Origin: Methylobacterium pseudosasicola
GTDB lineage: Bacteria; Pseudomonadota; Alphaproteobacteria; Rhizobiales; Beijerinckiaceae
Reading direction: 5' to 3'
Assembly (NCBI RefSeq): GCF_900114535.1
Contig: NZ_FOTK01000009.1
Span: 121,858-185,857, forward strand
Length of the DNA stretch: 64,000 bases
A program made the position numbers and the translations under genes. Below are positions 1-9,186 of this stretch, piece after piece; within the stretch, counting starts at the first letter, position 1; every line of letters starts with the position of its first letter. A model generated the notes under the pieces. It searched no databases. It saw only the letters and a program-made list of their open reading frames with translations, and was not told the origin of the DNA.

Positions 1-2892
1 CGGGCGGAAGCGCAGCAGGCAGGCCTGGAAGATCGCCTCCCGGGGATCGAGCCCGTCCTCGCGCTCGGCCTGGAGCGCGAAGTCGATCATCATGATCGCG
101 TTCTTCTTCACGATGCCGATCAAGAGCACGATGCCGATCACCGCGATGATGTCGAGGGACAAGCCGAACAGCATCAGCCCGAGCAGCGCCCCGATCCCGG
201 CAGACGGCAGGGTCGACAGGATGGTGATCGGGTGGATGAAGCTCTCGTAGAGCACGCCCAGCACGATGTAGACGGTGATGATCGCCGCGAGCACCAGGAA
301 CAGCTCGTTGCTGAGCGCCGACTGGAAGGCGAAGACCGAGCCCTGCGGCACCACCCGGAACGAGGGCGGCAGACCGATCTCGGCCTTGGCCTGCTCGATC
401 GCTTCGACGGCCTGACCGAGGGCTGCGCCGGGTGCGAGGTTGAACGACACGGTGGTGGCCGGGAACTGCCCGAGATGCGAGATCAGCAGGGGCGCCCGCC
501 GCTCGCTGATCCGCGCCACCGCCGAGAGCGGCACCTGGCCGTTGGTGGCCGTCGAGGACGGCAGGTAGATCGTCTCCAGGCTGCGCAGGGTCGTGTGCAG
601 GGTCGGGTCGGCCTCCAGGATCACCCGGTACTGGTTGGACTGGGTGAAGATCGTCGAGATGATCCGCTGGCCGAAGGCGTCGTAGAGGGCGTTGTCGATG
701 GTCGCCGGAGTGATGCCGTAACGGCCGGCGGTGGGGCGGTCGATGGTGACATAGGCGGCCAGGCCTTGCGCCTGGTGGTCGCTCGCCACGTCGGCGACCA
801 CGGGGGATTTAGCCAGTGCCTCGGTGAAGCGCGGCACCCAGGTCTCGAAATCGTTGAGGTTCGGGCTCTCCAGGATGACTTGGTACTGGGTCGCCGAGAC
901 CGCGGTGTCGATGGTCAGGTCCTGGACCGGCTGCATGAACAGGCGCATGCCGGGCTCGGCCCGGGTCGCCGCATTGATCCGCCGGATGATCCCGCTGGCT
1001 GTCTCCGTCCGCGTGTCCTGCGGCTTGAGGTTGATCAGCATCCGGCCGGAATTGAGCGTGACGTTCTGGCCGTCGACCCCGATGAACGAGGACACGCTCG
1101 CCACGTCCGGATCCTTCAGGATGATCGCCGCCATCCGCTGCTGGCGCTCGGCCATGGCCGCGTAGGAGACCGACTGGTCCGCCTGCGTGATGCCCTGGAT
1201 CACGCCGGTATCCTGGACCGGGAAGAAGCCCTTGGGGATGATCACGAAGAGGTAGACGGTGAGCCCCAGGGTTCCCAGCGCCACCAGCAGGGTCAGGCCC
1301 TGGTGGTTCAGCACCACCCGCAGCGCCCGCCCATAGGCGTCGATCGTGCCGTCGATGGCGCGGCGACCGGCCCGGGAGAAGACGCCCTCGCGGCGGCGCA
1401 GCTCGGCCTCGGGGGCGTGCTTCAGGAGGCGCGCGCACAGCATCGGCACCAGGGTCAGCGAGACCACCGCGGAGATCACGATGGTGGCCGCCAGCGTGAT
1501 CGCGAATTCGTGGAACAGGCGCCCGACCACGTCGCCCATAAACAGCAGCGGGATCAGCACCGCGATCAGCGAGACGGTGAGCGAGATGATGGTGAAGCCG
1601 ATCTCGCGGGAGCCCTTGAGCGCCGCTTCGAGGGGCGAGTCGCCGGCCTCGACGTGGCGGGCGATGTTCTCGATCACCACGATGGCATCGTCGACCACGA
1701 AGCCGGTGGCGATGGTCAGCGCCATCAGCGACAGGTTGTCGAGGGAGAAGCCGTAGAGGTCCATCACCGACAGGGCGCCGATCAGCGACAGGGGCACCGA
1801 CAGGCTCGGGATCAGCGTCGCCGACAGGCTGCGCAGGAACAGGAAGATCACCAGCACGACCAGCGCGATGGCCAGCCCCAGCTCGAACTGCACGTCCTCC
1901 ACGGAGGCGCGGATCGTGGTGGTGCGGTCGGTGAGGGGCGCCACCGCCACGGCGGTGGGCAAGCTCGCCTGCATCTGGGGCAGCAGCGCCTTGATCTTGT
2001 CGACCGTGGCGATGACGTTCGCGCCCGGCTGGCGCTGAATGTTGAGGATCACCGCCGGCGTCCCGTCGGCCCAGGCGCCGAGCTTGGTGTTCTCCGGCCC
2101 CTCGACCACGTCGGCGACCTCGGAGAGCATCACCGGGGCGCCGTTGCGATAGGCGATGATCGCCGAATCGTAGGCCTTCGGGTCGCGGATCTGGTCGTTG
2201 GCGTTGATCGCGTAGGATTGCTTCGGCCCGTCGATCGAGCCCTTGGGGGTGTTGACGTTGAGGTTGGTGATCGTGGTGCGCAGGTCGTCGATATTCAGCC
2301 CGTAGGCGGCGAGCGCCCGCGCGTTGAACCGGACCCGGATCGCCGGCCGCTGCCCGCCCGAGATGCTGACCAGGCCGACGCCGGCCACTTGGCTGATCTT
2401 TTGGGCCAAGCGCGACTCGGCGAGGTCCCGCACCTGCGTCAGCGGCAGGGTCTTCGAGGTCAGGGCCAGCGTCAGGACCGGCGCGTCGGCGGGGTTGACC
2501 TTGGCGTAGATCGGCGGCGCCGGGAGGTCCGAGGGGAGCAGGTTGCCGGCGGCGTTGATCGCCGCCTGAACCTGCTGCTCGGCGACGTCGAGGGGCAGGT
2601 CCAGGCTGAATTGCAGCGTGATGACCGAGGCGCCCGCCGAGGATTGCGAGGTCATCTGGTTGAGGTTGGCGAGCTGGCCGAACTGCCGCTCCAGCGGCGC
2701 CGTGACCGAGGAGGTCATCACCTCAGGGCTCGCGCCCGGATAGAAGGTCTGGATCTGGATCGTCGGGTAGTCGACCGCCGGCAGCGCCGAGACCGGCAGG
2801 TTCAGGTACGACACGCCGCCGACGATCAGGATCGCCAGCATCAGGAGCGTAGTGGCGACCGGACGGAGAATGAAGAGGCGGGACGGGTTCAT
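1..2892 (-). CDS. mdtB: RND efflux transporter permease, MdtB type (3' end off window)
   Basis: Inner-membrane proton-driven pump subunit of the AcrB/MdtB family, expected to expel drugs or other toxic compounds through a tripartite envelope complex. About 964 codons are visible and the reading frame leaves the window at position 1, so the C-terminus is missing. The start ([18 protein letters not shown]) is typical of the MdtB/MdtC branch. The first membrane helix is near residues 10-30, followed by a porter domain, a helix block around residues 335-530, a second porter domain and a final helix block. The intramembrane DD pair expected in proton relay is visible in the run [12 protein letters not shown]. 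It lies 22 bp downstream of the mdtA stop in the same direction, so the two form an operon; mdtC would lie further left if the canonical order holds. The substrate cannot be inferred. Confidence 0.93.
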   Translation of the reverse strand, partial: MNPSRLFILRPVATTLLMLAILIVGGVSYLNLPVSALPAVDYPTIQIQTFYPGASPEVMTSSVTAPLERQFGQLANLNQMTSQSSAGASVITLQFSLDLPLDVAEQQVQAAINAAGNLLPSDLPAPPIYAKVNPADAPVLTLALTSKTLPLTQVRDLAESRLAQKISQVAGVGLVSISGGQRPAIRVRFNARALAAYGLNIDDLRTTITNLNVNTPKGSIDGPKQSYAINANDQIRDPKAYDSAIIAYRNGAPVMLSEVADVVEGPENTKLGAWADGTPAVILNIQRQPGANVIATVDKIKALLPQMQASLPTAVAVAPLTDRTTTIRASVEDVQFELGLAIALVVLVIFLFLRSLSATLIPSLSVPLSLIGALSVMDLYGFSLDNLSLMALTIATGFVVDDAIVVIENIARHVEAGDSPLEAALKGSREIGFTIISLTVSLIAVLIPLLFMGDVVGRLFHEFAITLAATIVISAVVSLTLVPMLCARLLKHAPEAELRRREGVFSRAGRRAIDGTIDAYGRALRVVLNHQGLTLLVALGTLGLTVYLFVIIPKGFFPVQDTGVIQGITQADQSVSYAAMAERQQRMAAIILKDPDVASVSSFIGVDGQNVTLNSGRMLINLKPQDTRTETASGIIRRINAATRAEPGMRLFMQPVQDLTIDTAVSATQYQVILESPNLNDFETWVPRFTEALAKSPVVADVASDHQAQGLAAYVTIDRPTAGRYGITPATIDNALYDAFGQRIISTIFTQSNQYRVILEADPTLHTTLRSLETIYLPSSTATNGQVPLSAVARISERRAPLLISHLGQFPATTVSFNLAPGAALGQAVEAIEQAKAEIGLPPSFRVVPQGSVFAFQSALSNELFLVLAAIITVYIVLGVLYESFIHPITILSTLPSAGIGALLGLMLFGLSLDIIAVIGIVLLIGIVKKNAIMMIDFALQAEREDGLDPREAIFQACLLRFRP

Positions 2893-2914
2893 GGCAGGCG
2901 CACCATGGCCGGGC

Positions 2915-4312
2915 TCACTGCGCCGACCGGCGCCCGTGCCGGCGGCCGCCCTCCGGACGCGCCGTGTCGGCCGTCCCGTCCGGTCCGGCGGCCGGCTTGC
3001 CGCCGGGCTTGTCGCCCGCCCCGGTGACCGCGCCGGTCGCACTTCCGGTCGCACTTGCGGCTTGCGCCCCGTCGGTGATCCGCACCTCGGCGCCGTCCTT
3101 CAGCCGGTCGGTGCCGTCGGTGACGATCCGGTCGCCCGGGTTCAGGCCGGAGACCACGACGGTGTTGGTCCCGTCGGTCTCGCCGGTCTTGATCGGACGG
3201 ACCGTGACCTTGGCGTCCCCATCCATAAGGTAGACGTAGGTGCCGGGGGTGCCCTGCAGCAGGCCGGAATTCGGCACCAGGGTTGCGCCCCGCACCGTGT
3301 CGACGGTGAGCTTGGCGTTGACGAACTGGTTCGGGAACAGCTCCTCGTCGGCGTTGTCGAACAAAGCCCGCAGCTTCACCGTGCCGGTGGTCGTGTCGAT
3401 CTGGTTGTCGACCGTGTCGAGGGTGCCGACCGCGATCTGGTGGGCGTCGCCGCGGTCGTAGGCGCGCACGGCGAGCTTGGCGCCGGCCCGGACCTGGCGC
3501 ATCACCCGGGCGACATCGTCCTCCGGCAGGGTGAAGATCACCGAGATCGGGTGGAGCTGGGTCACCACCACGATCGCCGTGGAGGCGGCCGAGATGTAGT
3601 TGCCCTGGTCGACCTGGCGCAGGCCGACCCGCCCGTCCACCGGCGCGGTGATGTGGGTGTAGGCGATGTTGAGCTTCTGCTGATCGACCAGCGCCTGGTC
3701 GGCCGCCACCGTGCCCTCGTTCTGCTTGACCAGGGCGCCTTGCGTGTCGACGTTCTGCTTTGAGATCGAATCCTGCCGGTTCAGCGTCTGGTAGCGCTGC
3801 AGGTCGAGCTTCGAGTTCTGCAGCAGCGCCTGGTCGCGGGCGAGCTGGCCCTGGTACTGGGCGAGCAGCGCCTCGTAGGGCCGGGAATCGATCAGGGCGA
3901 GCTCGTCGCCGGCCTTGACGGTCTGACCCTCGCGGAACTTCACCGCCATCAGGTAGCCGCTGATCTGCGACTTCACCGTCACGGTGGCGAGCGGCGTCAC
4001 GGTGCCGAGGCCCTGGAGCACCACCGGCATGTCGCCGGTGGTGACCGCGGCGATGCCCACCGCCTGCGCCATGTCGCCGCCGCCGTGCCGGCCGCCGCGA
4101 CCGCCGCCCTTATGGGCCGCGGTCGGCTCTGCGCCCTTGTCGGTGCGGGCCTCGTACCAGCGATGGGCGATCGCGCCGGCGCCCGCCAGCAGGGCCAGGA
4201 TCACGAGCCAGCGGATCGGCCGGAAGCGCCGCGTGCGGACCTCGCGCGCCGGCGCCTCGCCGGGCTGGTAGGCGCGCGCCCTGTCGGTGCGGATCGGTGA
4301 ACTCTCGTTCAT
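2915..4312 (-). CDS. mdtA: RND efflux periplasmic adaptor subunit, MdtA type
   Basis: Membrane fusion protein of 465 aa that would bridge the MdtB-type pump to an outer-membrane channel. A single N-terminal helix near residues 33-52 ([15 protein letters not shown]) serves as membrane anchor or uncleaved signal. The biotinyl-lipoyl-like segment ([10 protein letters not shown], then [17 protein letters not shown]), a helical hairpin rich in Gln, Leu and Asp, and the beta-barrel segment ([20 protein letters not shown]) follow in canonical order. The C-terminal ~45 residues are Ala/Gly/Pro-rich and end in a basic Arg-rich tail, typical variable linker sequence. The start at 4312 is an ATG giving [15 protein letters not shown]. 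It is first gene of the efflux operon; a small ORF lies about 210 bp upstream on the same strand. Family assignment is firm; the choice of MdtA over other adaptors rests on the partner gene. Confidence 0.93.
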   Translation of the reverse strand: MNESSPIRTDRARAYQPGEAPAREVRTRRFRPIRWLVILALLAGAGAIAHRWYEARTDKGAEPTAAHKGGGRGGRHGGGDMAQAVGIAAVTTGDMPVVLQGLGTVTPLATVTVKSQISGYLMAVKFREGQTVKAGDELALIDSRPYEALLAQYQGQLARDQALLQNSKLDLQRYQTLNRQDSISKQNVDTQGALVKQNEGTVAADQALVDQQKLNIAYTHITAPVDGRVGLRQVDQGNYISAASTAIVVVTQLHPISVIFTLPEDDVARVMRQVRAGAKLAVRAYDRGDAHQIAVGTLDTVDNQIDTTTGTVKLRALFDNADEELFPNQFVNAKLTVDTVRGATLVPNSGLLQGTPGTYVYLMDGDAKVTVRPIKTGETDGTNTVVVSGLNPGDRIVTDGTDRLKDGAEVRITDGAQAASATGSATGAVTGAGDKPGGKPAAGPDGTADTARPEGGRRHGRRSAQ

Positions 4313-4525
4313 ACCTGACTAGAGCACATGCCGGACGCCTGCGCGACCGACGGTACCCTATCCCTCGCTGTGCACGCCCCCATGGCGCATGTTCCGGCCA
4401 CCCGACGCCCTGGCGGCCCGGACGGTTGCATCGACCTATGCGGCTATACGGGCCGGACTGCGTCCGACCGCTGCGGCATATTCCATCGCCGGGCGGCTGC
4501 TGGATGCCCGGCCAATGCGCCGTCA

Positions 4526-4705
4526 CTAGGGCGCCGAGGTTTCAGCCGTGTTGCTGGGCTCCGCGGCGGACGGATCCGGTGTCGCATAGGCCTTCAGCAC
4601 CGCGCGGAACGGCGCGTCCACGGGCGCGACCGGCAGGGCCAGCCGGAGGACGAGGCCGGTTCCGGCGATCAGCAGGGCGAGGAGGAGGCAGCGTGTCGTC
4701 TGCAT
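4526..4705 (-). CDS. Small hypothetical secreted or membrane peptide (59 aa)
   Basis: An ATG at 4705 opens a 59-codon frame ending in TAG. Residues 1-25 look like a signal peptide or single helix: MQTTRCLLLALLIAGTGLVL, preceded by one Arg and followed by a Pro/Ala-rich tail ending in TSAP. I recognise no family. It sits between the RNA candidate at 4762-4875 and mdtA, all on the minus strand, so it may be the first gene of the efflux transcription unit or a leader peptide. No convincing Shine-Dalgarno is seen upstream, which is the main reason for doubt. Confidence 0.45.
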   Translation of the reverse strand: MQTTRCLLLALLIAGTGLVLRLALPVAPVDAPFRAVLKAYATPDPSAAEPSNTAETSAP

Positions 4706-4761
4706 GGGGGTATCCGGTGGCGCCGGACACGCTACCAGAGCGATGAGGTCTCCGGCATGCG

Positions 4762-4796
4762 AAAAGGGCCACCGATCCGGAGATCGATGGCCCTTT
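4762..4796 (-). terminator. Rho-independent terminator-like hairpin, minus strand
   Basis: A 9-bp outer stem (AAAGGGCCA against TGGCCCTTT), one mismatch, then a 5-bp inner stem around a CGGA loop. Read on the minus strand it runs into TTTTCGC, as an intrinsic terminator should; on the plus strand there is no T-run after it. It lies 57 bp upstream of the small ORF start at 4705 and could end a small RNA or act as an attenuator for the efflux operon. Confidence 0.65.
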
Positions 4797-4875
4797 GACG
4801 AGGACCGGAGCGGCGTCTCTGATGACGGGGCGAGGGGGCAAAGCCCCGCCGGCGAGAGCGCCGCTCCGGCCGTGA
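4762..4875 (-). ncRNA. Candidate structured small RNA or attenuator leader
   Basis: Roughly 110 nt on the minus strand. It starts just after a good sigma-70-like promoter (4880-4907). It contains a long stem made by an 11-bp perfect inverted repeat (4805-4815 with 4859-4869, CCGGAGCGGCG type) enclosing a GGGGC-TTT-GCCCC hairpin and a C-rich stretch, then the terminator at 4762-4796. No ORF of note fits inside. It does not match signal recognition particle RNA, 6S or tmRNA features that I know. It could be a trans-acting sRNA or the 5' leader of the mdtA operon. Structure is read directly; function is inference. Confidence 0.5.
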
Positions 4876-4879
4876 CACG

Positions 4880-4907
4880 AACCTACGATACGACTGATGA
4901 ATGTCAA
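4880..4907 (-). promoter_or_regulatory. Sigma-70-type promoter for the RNA candidate
   Basis: On the minus strand TTGACA (4907-4902, a perfect -35) is followed after 16 bp by TAGGTT (4885-4880). The next ~110 nt contain the hairpins and terminator described for the RNA candidate. The same AT-richer patch is the only one between that RNA and the divergent aminotransferase gene, so it may also hold the rightward promoter. Confidence 0.5.
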
Positions 4908-5030
4908 CATTCGTCACAAGCGCGGCCGGCGCGGGAGCGCCGGGTCTGTGCGGCCGCGCACATTCCGCACGCCGCCGACCCCATGCTACATCCCGGCCAT
5001 GCTTCGATCGTCCGCCGCGCCCAACCTCGC

Positions 5031-6185
5031 ATGAACCCGGTCTTCACCACCCTCCCGACCACGGTGTTCGAGACCATGTCGCGGCTCGCCCGCACCCATG
5101 ACGCGGTCAATCTCGGGCAGGGCTTTCCCGACGATCCCGGCCCGGCCGACGTGCGCGAGTGCGGCGCCCGGGCGCTCCTCGACGGCTGGAACCAGTACCC
5201 GCCGATGATGGGCCTGCCTTCACTGCGTGAGGCGGTGGCTGCCCATTACGCCCGGCATCAGGGCCTCGCCCTCGATCCCGAGACCGAGGTGATGGTCACC
5301 TCCGGCGCCACCGAGGCGCTGGCCGGCGCCCTGCTGGCCCTGATCGAGCCCGGCGACGAGGTCGTGCTGTTCGCCCCCATGTACGATGCCTACCTGCCGC
5401 TGGTGCAGCGGGCGGGCGGCGTGCCGCGGATCGTGGCCTTGCAGCCGCCGGCCTTCCGGCTCGACGAGGCGGCGCTCGCCGCCGCGTTCGGCCCACGCAC
5501 CAGGGTTTTGGTCCTGAACAACCCACTCAACCCGAGCGCGACCCTGTTCGCACCGGACGACCTGGCGTTGCTCGCCCGGTACTGCACGCGCTTCGACGTC
5601 ACCGCGATCTGCGACGAGGTCTGGGAGCACGTGGTCTTCGACGGCGCCCGCCACCAGCCGCTGATGGCGCTGCCGGGGATGCGCGAGCGGACGGTCAAGA
5701 TCGGCTCGGCGGGCAAGATCTTTTCCCTCACCGGCTGGAAGGTCGGGTTCGTGATGGCCGATGCCCAGCTGATGCGGGTGCTCGCCAAGGCGCACCAGTT
5801 CCTCACCTTCACCACGCCCCCGAACCTCCAGGACGCAGTGGCCTACGGCCTCGCCAAGCCAGATGTTTGGTTCGAAGCCATGCGGGCGGGCTACGCCGCC
5901 TCCCGGGACCGGCTGGCCTCGGGCCTGCGCGATCTCGGTTTCCGGGTGCTGCCGGCGCAGGCCACGTGGTTCCTCAACATCGACATCGCGGGCCTCGGCC
6001 ATGCCGACGACGTGGCCTTCTGTGAGGCCCTGGTCAGCCGCCATGGCGTCGCCGCGATCCCGGTGAGCGCGTTCTACCCGGACGGGTCCGTGCGCAGCCT
6101 CGTGCGCCTGTGCTTCGCCAAGGTCGACGCGACCCTGGACACAGCCCTGGAGCGGATGCGGGGCGTCGCCGGGGGTGCGGCATGA
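5031..6185 (+). CDS. PLP-dependent aminotransferase, class I/II fold
   Basis: 384-aa fold-type I enzyme that moves an amino group between an amino acid and a 2-oxo acid using pyridoxal phosphate in the cytoplasm. The PLP lysine sits in SAGKIFSLTGWKVGF (around residue 227). Other family signs are NLGQGFPDDPGP near the start, the NQYPPMMGLPSLREA segment, TSGATEA, NNPLNPSATLF and CDEVWEHVVFDG. The frame is open upstream to 4704, but conservation-like sequence begins at the ATG at 5031 (MNPVFTTLPTTVFETM), so I use that. It resembles the YbdL (methionine aminotransferase)/kynurenine aminotransferase group; substrate is not determined. It is divergent from the RNA candidate. The next gene follows after about 80 bp, possibly co-transcribed. 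Confidence 0.9.
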   Translation: MNPVFTTLPTTVFETMSRLARTHDAVNLGQGFPDDPGPADVRECGARALLDGWNQYPPMMGLPSLREAVAAHYARHQGLALDPETEVMVTSGATEALAGALLALIEPGDEVVLFAPMYDAYLPLVQRAGGVPRIVALQPPAFRLDEAALAAAFGPRTRVLVLNNPLNPSATLFAPDDLALLARYCTRFDVTAICDEVWEHVVFDGARHQPLMALPGMRERTVKIGSAGKIFSLTGWKVGFVMADAQLMRVLAKAHQFLTFTTPPNLQDAVAYGLAKPDVWFEAMRAGYAASRDRLASGLRDLGFRVLPAQATWFLNIDIAGLGHADDVAFCEALVSRHGVAAIPVSAFYPDGSVRSLVRLCFAKVDATLDTALERMRGVAGGAA

Positions 6186-6266
6186 TAGTCGCAGGGGGCC
6201 GTCTTGCGAGGATCCGGCCGGGGGGCCACGTCGTTGACCGTGATGGCTCTCCGACGGATCCCCGCG

Positions 6267-6767
6267 ATGGAATTCACCCAGACTTCCCGACGCGCTCCCG
6301 GAGCCGGACCCTTCGCCGGCACCAAGACCTTTGCCGGCAGCGCATCGACGCGGCTGCCGCCGTTCCTGTCGACGGATCTCGACCGGGAGGCGAGCCTCGC
6401 CCGGCTGGAGACGCTGGCCCATTTCATGGACACGGCCTTCGTGATCCCGGGGATCAACCGGCGGGTCGGGTTCGACGCGCTGATCGGCCTCGTGCCGGTG
6501 ATCGGCGACGTAGCCGGCATGGTGATCTCCTCCTTCATCGTCTACGAGGCCAAGCGCCTCGGCGCGCCCCGCTGGCTGGTGGCCCGGATGGGGCTGAACG
6601 TGGCCTTCGACGGTCTGCTCGGCGTGGTGCCGCTCGCGGGCGACCTGTTCGATGCCGCCTTCAAGGCCAACCGCCGCAACGTCCGCCTGCTGCGCCGCTG
6701 GATGGAGCGCACCGGCGGCGTCCGCCCGAACGAGATCGAGGGTACCGCGATCCGCCTCGACACCTGA
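6267..6767 (+). CDS. DUF4112 family membrane protein
   Basis: 166 aa from the ATG at 6267 (MEFTQTSRRAP); an ATG at 6243 in the same frame is an alternative. Two short hydrophobic, glycine-rich repeats are visible: FDALIGLVPVIGDVAGMVIS and a related stretch FDGLLGVVPLAGDLFDAAF. These duplicated LxPxxGD motifs are typical of DUF4112, a small inner-membrane family of unknown function. The N-terminal ~45 residues are low-complexity. It follows the aminotransferase by about 80 bp. A perfect 18-bp-arm palindrome lies just downstream. Family call is confident; no function is proposed. Confidence 0.8.
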   Translation: MEFTQTSRRAPGAGPFAGTKTFAGSASTRLPPFLSTDLDREASLARLETLAHFMDTAFVIPGINRRVGFDALIGLVPVIGDVAGMVISSFIVYEAKRLGAPRWLVARMGLNVAFDGLLGVVPLAGDLFDAAFKANRRNVRLLRRWMERTGGVRPNEIEGTAIRLDT

Positions 6768-6837
6768 TTTTTTCTCGGGGTTCGCGACTGGAAGCGGTAG
6801 GTCCCGCATTCGTGATCGCCCCTGTCTGGTCATGGCA

Positions 6838-6879
6838 CGCGCCTCTCCCTCCCCCCTATGTGGGGGAGGGAGAGGCGCG
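6838..6879. repeat. Perfect 18-bp-arm palindrome (family D relative)
   Basis: Arms 6838-6855 and 6862-6879 are perfectly complementary (CGCGCCTCTCCCTCCCCC type) with a 6-nt loop. It shares the C-run/G-run design with larger elements at 24934-25054, 48414-48530 and 49002-49045. No T-run follows on either side, so it is not a standard terminator, though it could protect mRNA 3' ends. Confidence 0.8.
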
Positions 6880-6969
6880 AGGCTTTGATCTCGGTCTTTA
6901 TCCGTCGAACATGTGTGACCATCGTCGCTCCTGCGGCAGAGCGCATCTTCAAACTCTGCAGGGGCGGCC

Positions 6970-8184
6970 ATGAACGAGATCGCGCGCCCCGGCGAGAGCG
7001 AGGTCGTCCCGGCGCCGATGCCGGGCGCTCAGCCGATCGTCCTGCGGCCCGATGAGGCCGTTCCTGCGCCGTCCCCGGTTGCGGGCGGTCGCGGCCGGCT
7101 GTCGCCGATCAATCGGCGCCGGCTCGACAATTTCCGGCGCAACCGCCTCGGCTACGGCTCGTTCCTGATCTTCGCGACGCTGTTCGTCCTCAGCCTGTTC
7201 GCCGAGTTCATCGCCAACGACCGTCCGCTCCTCCTGTCCTACAAGGGCGAGTGGCTGGTCCCGGTGCTGGTCGATTACCCGGAAGAGAAATTCGGCGGCT
7301 TCCTGGCCGTGACCGATTTCCGCTCGGTCGAGATCCGTAAGGAGATCGCCGAGCACGGCTGGGCGGTCTGGCCGCCGATCCGGTTCTCCTATGACACGAT
7401 CAACGAGGACCTGCCGACCCCCTCGCCTTCGCCGCCGACCTGGATGCTGTCGGACGCCCAGTGCAAGCCGGTGGCGGAAAAGCTCGGCGGCTCGACCTGC
7501 GCCGACATCCCGTGGCACTGGCTCGGCACCGACAACACTACTCGGGACGTGCTGGCGCGGGTGATCTACGGCTTCCGCATCTCGGTGCTGTTCGGGCTGA
7601 TCCTGGCCGCGGTCTCGTCGGCGATCGGTGTCGTGGCCGGCGCCGTGCAGGGCTATTTCGGCGGCTGGGTCGATCTCGCCTTCCAGCGGTTCATCGAGGT
7701 CTGGGGCGGTATCCCGACCCTCTACCTGATCATCATCATCTCGGCCTTCATCGCCCCCGGCTTCTTCGTGCTGCTCGGGATCATGCTGCTGTTCTCGTGG
7801 GTGGCGCTGGTCAGCGTCGTGCGCGCCGAATTTTTGCGGGCGCGGAACTTCGAATATGTCCGGGCCGCCCGCGCGCTGGGCCTCTCGAACCTGCGCATCA
7901 TGACGGTCCACCTGTTGCCGAACGCCATGGTGGCGACGCTGACCTTCCTGCCGTTCATCCTCAACGGCTCGATCACCACCCTGACTTCGTTGGACTTCCT
8001 CGGCTTCGGCCTGCCGCCGGGCTCGCCATCGCTCGGGGAGCTGCTCGCTCAGGGCAAGGACAACCTGACCGCGCCGTGGCTCGGGCTCACCGGTTTCCTG
8101 GTGATCGCCGTGATGCTGAGCCTCTTGGTCTTTGCCGGTGAAGCAGTGCGCGACGCCTTCGATCCCCGCAAGACCTTCGCCTGA
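6970..8184 (+). CDS. yejE: Peptide ABC transporter permease, YejE type
   Basis: 404-aa integral-membrane permease of the binding-protein-dependent family that imports peptides (microcin C and related in YejABEF). After a ~55-residue Pro/Ala-rich N-terminus comes SPINRRRLDNFRRNRLGY and a first helix (SFLIFATLFVLSLFAEFI), then the long periplasmic insert (around residues 75-180) typical of YejE. GTDNTTRDVLARVIYG precedes the core helices, and the EAA loop that contacts the ATPase reads EYVRAARALGLSNLRIMTVHLLPNA. Normally it is encoded with yejA, yejB and yejF. None is adjacent here: DUF4112 is upstream and mucR downstream. Partners must be elsewhere or the gene is an orphan. Confidence 0.9.
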   Translation: MNEIARPGESEVVPAPMPGAQPIVLRPDEAVPAPSPVAGGRGRLSPINRRRLDNFRRNRLGYGSFLIFATLFVLSLFAEFIANDRPLLLSYKGEWLVPVLVDYPEEKFGGFLAVTDFRSVEIRKEIAEHGWAVWPPIRFSYDTINEDLPTPSPSPPTWMLSDAQCKPVAEKLGGSTCADIPWHWLGTDNTTRDVLARVIYGFRISVLFGLILAAVSSAIGVVAGAVQGYFGGWVDLAFQRFIEVWGGIPTLYLIIIISAFIAPGFFVLLGIMLLFSWVALVSVVRAEFLRARNFEYVRAARALGLSNLRIMTVHLLPNAMVATLTFLPFILNGSITTLTSLDFLGFGLPPGSPSLGELLAQGKDNLTAPWLGLTGFLVIAVMLSLLVFAGEAVRDAFDPRKTFA

Positions 8185-8585
8185 GACCGAGTCGGCCGTC
8201 CCAGCGCTGCCGGACCCCGCCTGTAATCCGCGGATCTGCAAAAATATTTTGCGACGTTCCGGCAAGACCGGTCAGCCGCTGGGAAAGACGCGCCTAGACC
8301 GCGCGCGTCCCCCATTCACCTGCGATGTAACTGTCTCTCCCGCCAGCGAAAACCCGGCTTCCGGCCTGCACCAGCATTCATCGCCCGCACGAGGATAAAG
8401 GGCAGCGTCAGTGTGGTGAAAACGCGACCAATGCAACTTCAACCTGTAACCATGCCTGGTCGATGCAGACCTGAACTTTCACTCGATCACAAGGAATTGT
8501 ATGGGTCACCTTGCTTTTTTTGGCAGCTGTCTTAATTCGCAGTCAGAGGCTACCTCAACGAGCGTCCAACCCAGGGAAAGTGAGA
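8185..8585. other. Intergenic region with probable mucR control sequences
   Basis: About 400 bp without a credible gene. GC falls in the last ~170 bp before mucR, with AT-rich stretches such as TTGCTTTTTTTGGC near 8511-8524. MucR proteins are known to bind AT-rich, degenerate sites and often repress their own promoter, so this patch is the natural place for an autoregulatory operator. No specific repeat or terminator was resolved. Confidence 0.4.
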
Positions 8586-9137
8586 ATGTCCGAAGAAGCG
8601 TCGACATCCCAAGTGCACTATATCGAGCGGACGGTGGACGTCGTCGCGGCCTATGTCGCCAACAACTCCCTGCCCCCCACCGAATTGCCGTCGCTCATCG
8701 CGAGCATCCACGAGGCGCTGAATTCGATCGCCTCCGGACCTTCCGCCGGGGTTGAAGACACTGTCGAGCGGCCGACCCCGGCCCAGATCCGTAAATCGAT
8801 CCGTCCCGATGGTCTGATCAGCTTCATCGACGGCAAGTCGTACAAGACGCTGAAGCGTCACCTGACCAAGCACGGCCTGGACCCGCAGGGCTACCGCGAG
8901 CGCTACGGCCTGCCGGCCGATTACCCGACCACCTCGGCGAACTATTCGGCGCAGCGCTCGGCCCTGGCCAAGAGCCTCGGCCTCGGCCAGCCGGGCCGGT
9001 CCCAGCAGGCCGACAAGGAGTCGGACTCCGAGGCCGATGCGGAGCCGACGCCCGCTCCGGCCCGCGGTCGCCGCAAGACCGCGTCCGCCCCGGCCACCAA
9101 GACCCGCTCCAGCCGCAAGGCCGTCGAGGCCGCCTGA
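8586..9137 (+). CDS. mucR: MucR/Ros-family transcriptional regulator lacking the first zinc cysteine
   Basis: 183-aa DNA-binding regulator of the alphaproteobacterial MucR/Ros family, which controls exopolysaccharide, motility and cell-cycle genes. The conserved core YLKRHL-like segment (SYKTLKRHLTKHGLDPQGYR) and RYGLPADYPTTSANYSAQR are intact. The usual first zinc ligand in the IVCLEDGK-type motif is replaced: here it reads LISFIDGK, so Cys becomes Ser, while Asp and both His remain. The C-terminus is extended by ~50 residues rich in Ala, Pro, Arg and Lys (RGRRKTAS, TRSSRKAVEAA), a basic tail beyond the usual ~140-150 aa. I choose the ATG at 8586 because homology-like sequence (SEEASTSQVHYIERTVDVV) begins there. 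A strong terminator follows. Confidence 0.92.
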   Translation: MSEEASTSQVHYIERTVDVVAAYVANNSLPPTELPSLIASIHEALNSIASGPSAGVEDTVERPTPAQIRKSIRPDGLISFIDGKSYKTLKRHLTKHGLDPQGYRERYGLPADYPTTSANYSAQRSALAKSLGLGQPGRSQQADKESDSEADAEPTPAPARGRRKTASAPATKTRSSRKAVEAA

Positions 9138-9148
9138 GGCTCTCCGAG

Positions 9149-9186
9149 ACCTCCCTCTGCGCCGTGCGGTGTGGAGGGAGGTTTTT
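9149..9186 (+). terminator. Rho-independent terminator of mucR
   Basis: Perfect 9-bp stem ACCTCCCTC/GAGGGAGGT (9149-9157 with 9174-9182) with a 16-nt loop, ending in a run of five T. It lies 11 bp after the mucR stop. Confidence 0.85.

Noticed and set aside
232..3027. 931-codon frame on the plus strand opposite mdtB
   Set aside because: It is a GC-rich shadow: Arg/Asp/Gly/His-rich sequence without any domain, exactly antisense to a well-conserved efflux pump. The same applies to the 891-codon frame at 9387-12062, the 607-codon frame at 22780-24603 and the 716-codon frame at 38899-41049.
4762..4875. Signal recognition particle RNA or 6S RNA
   Set aside because: The conserved SRP tetraloop region and the 6S central bubble pattern are not present.
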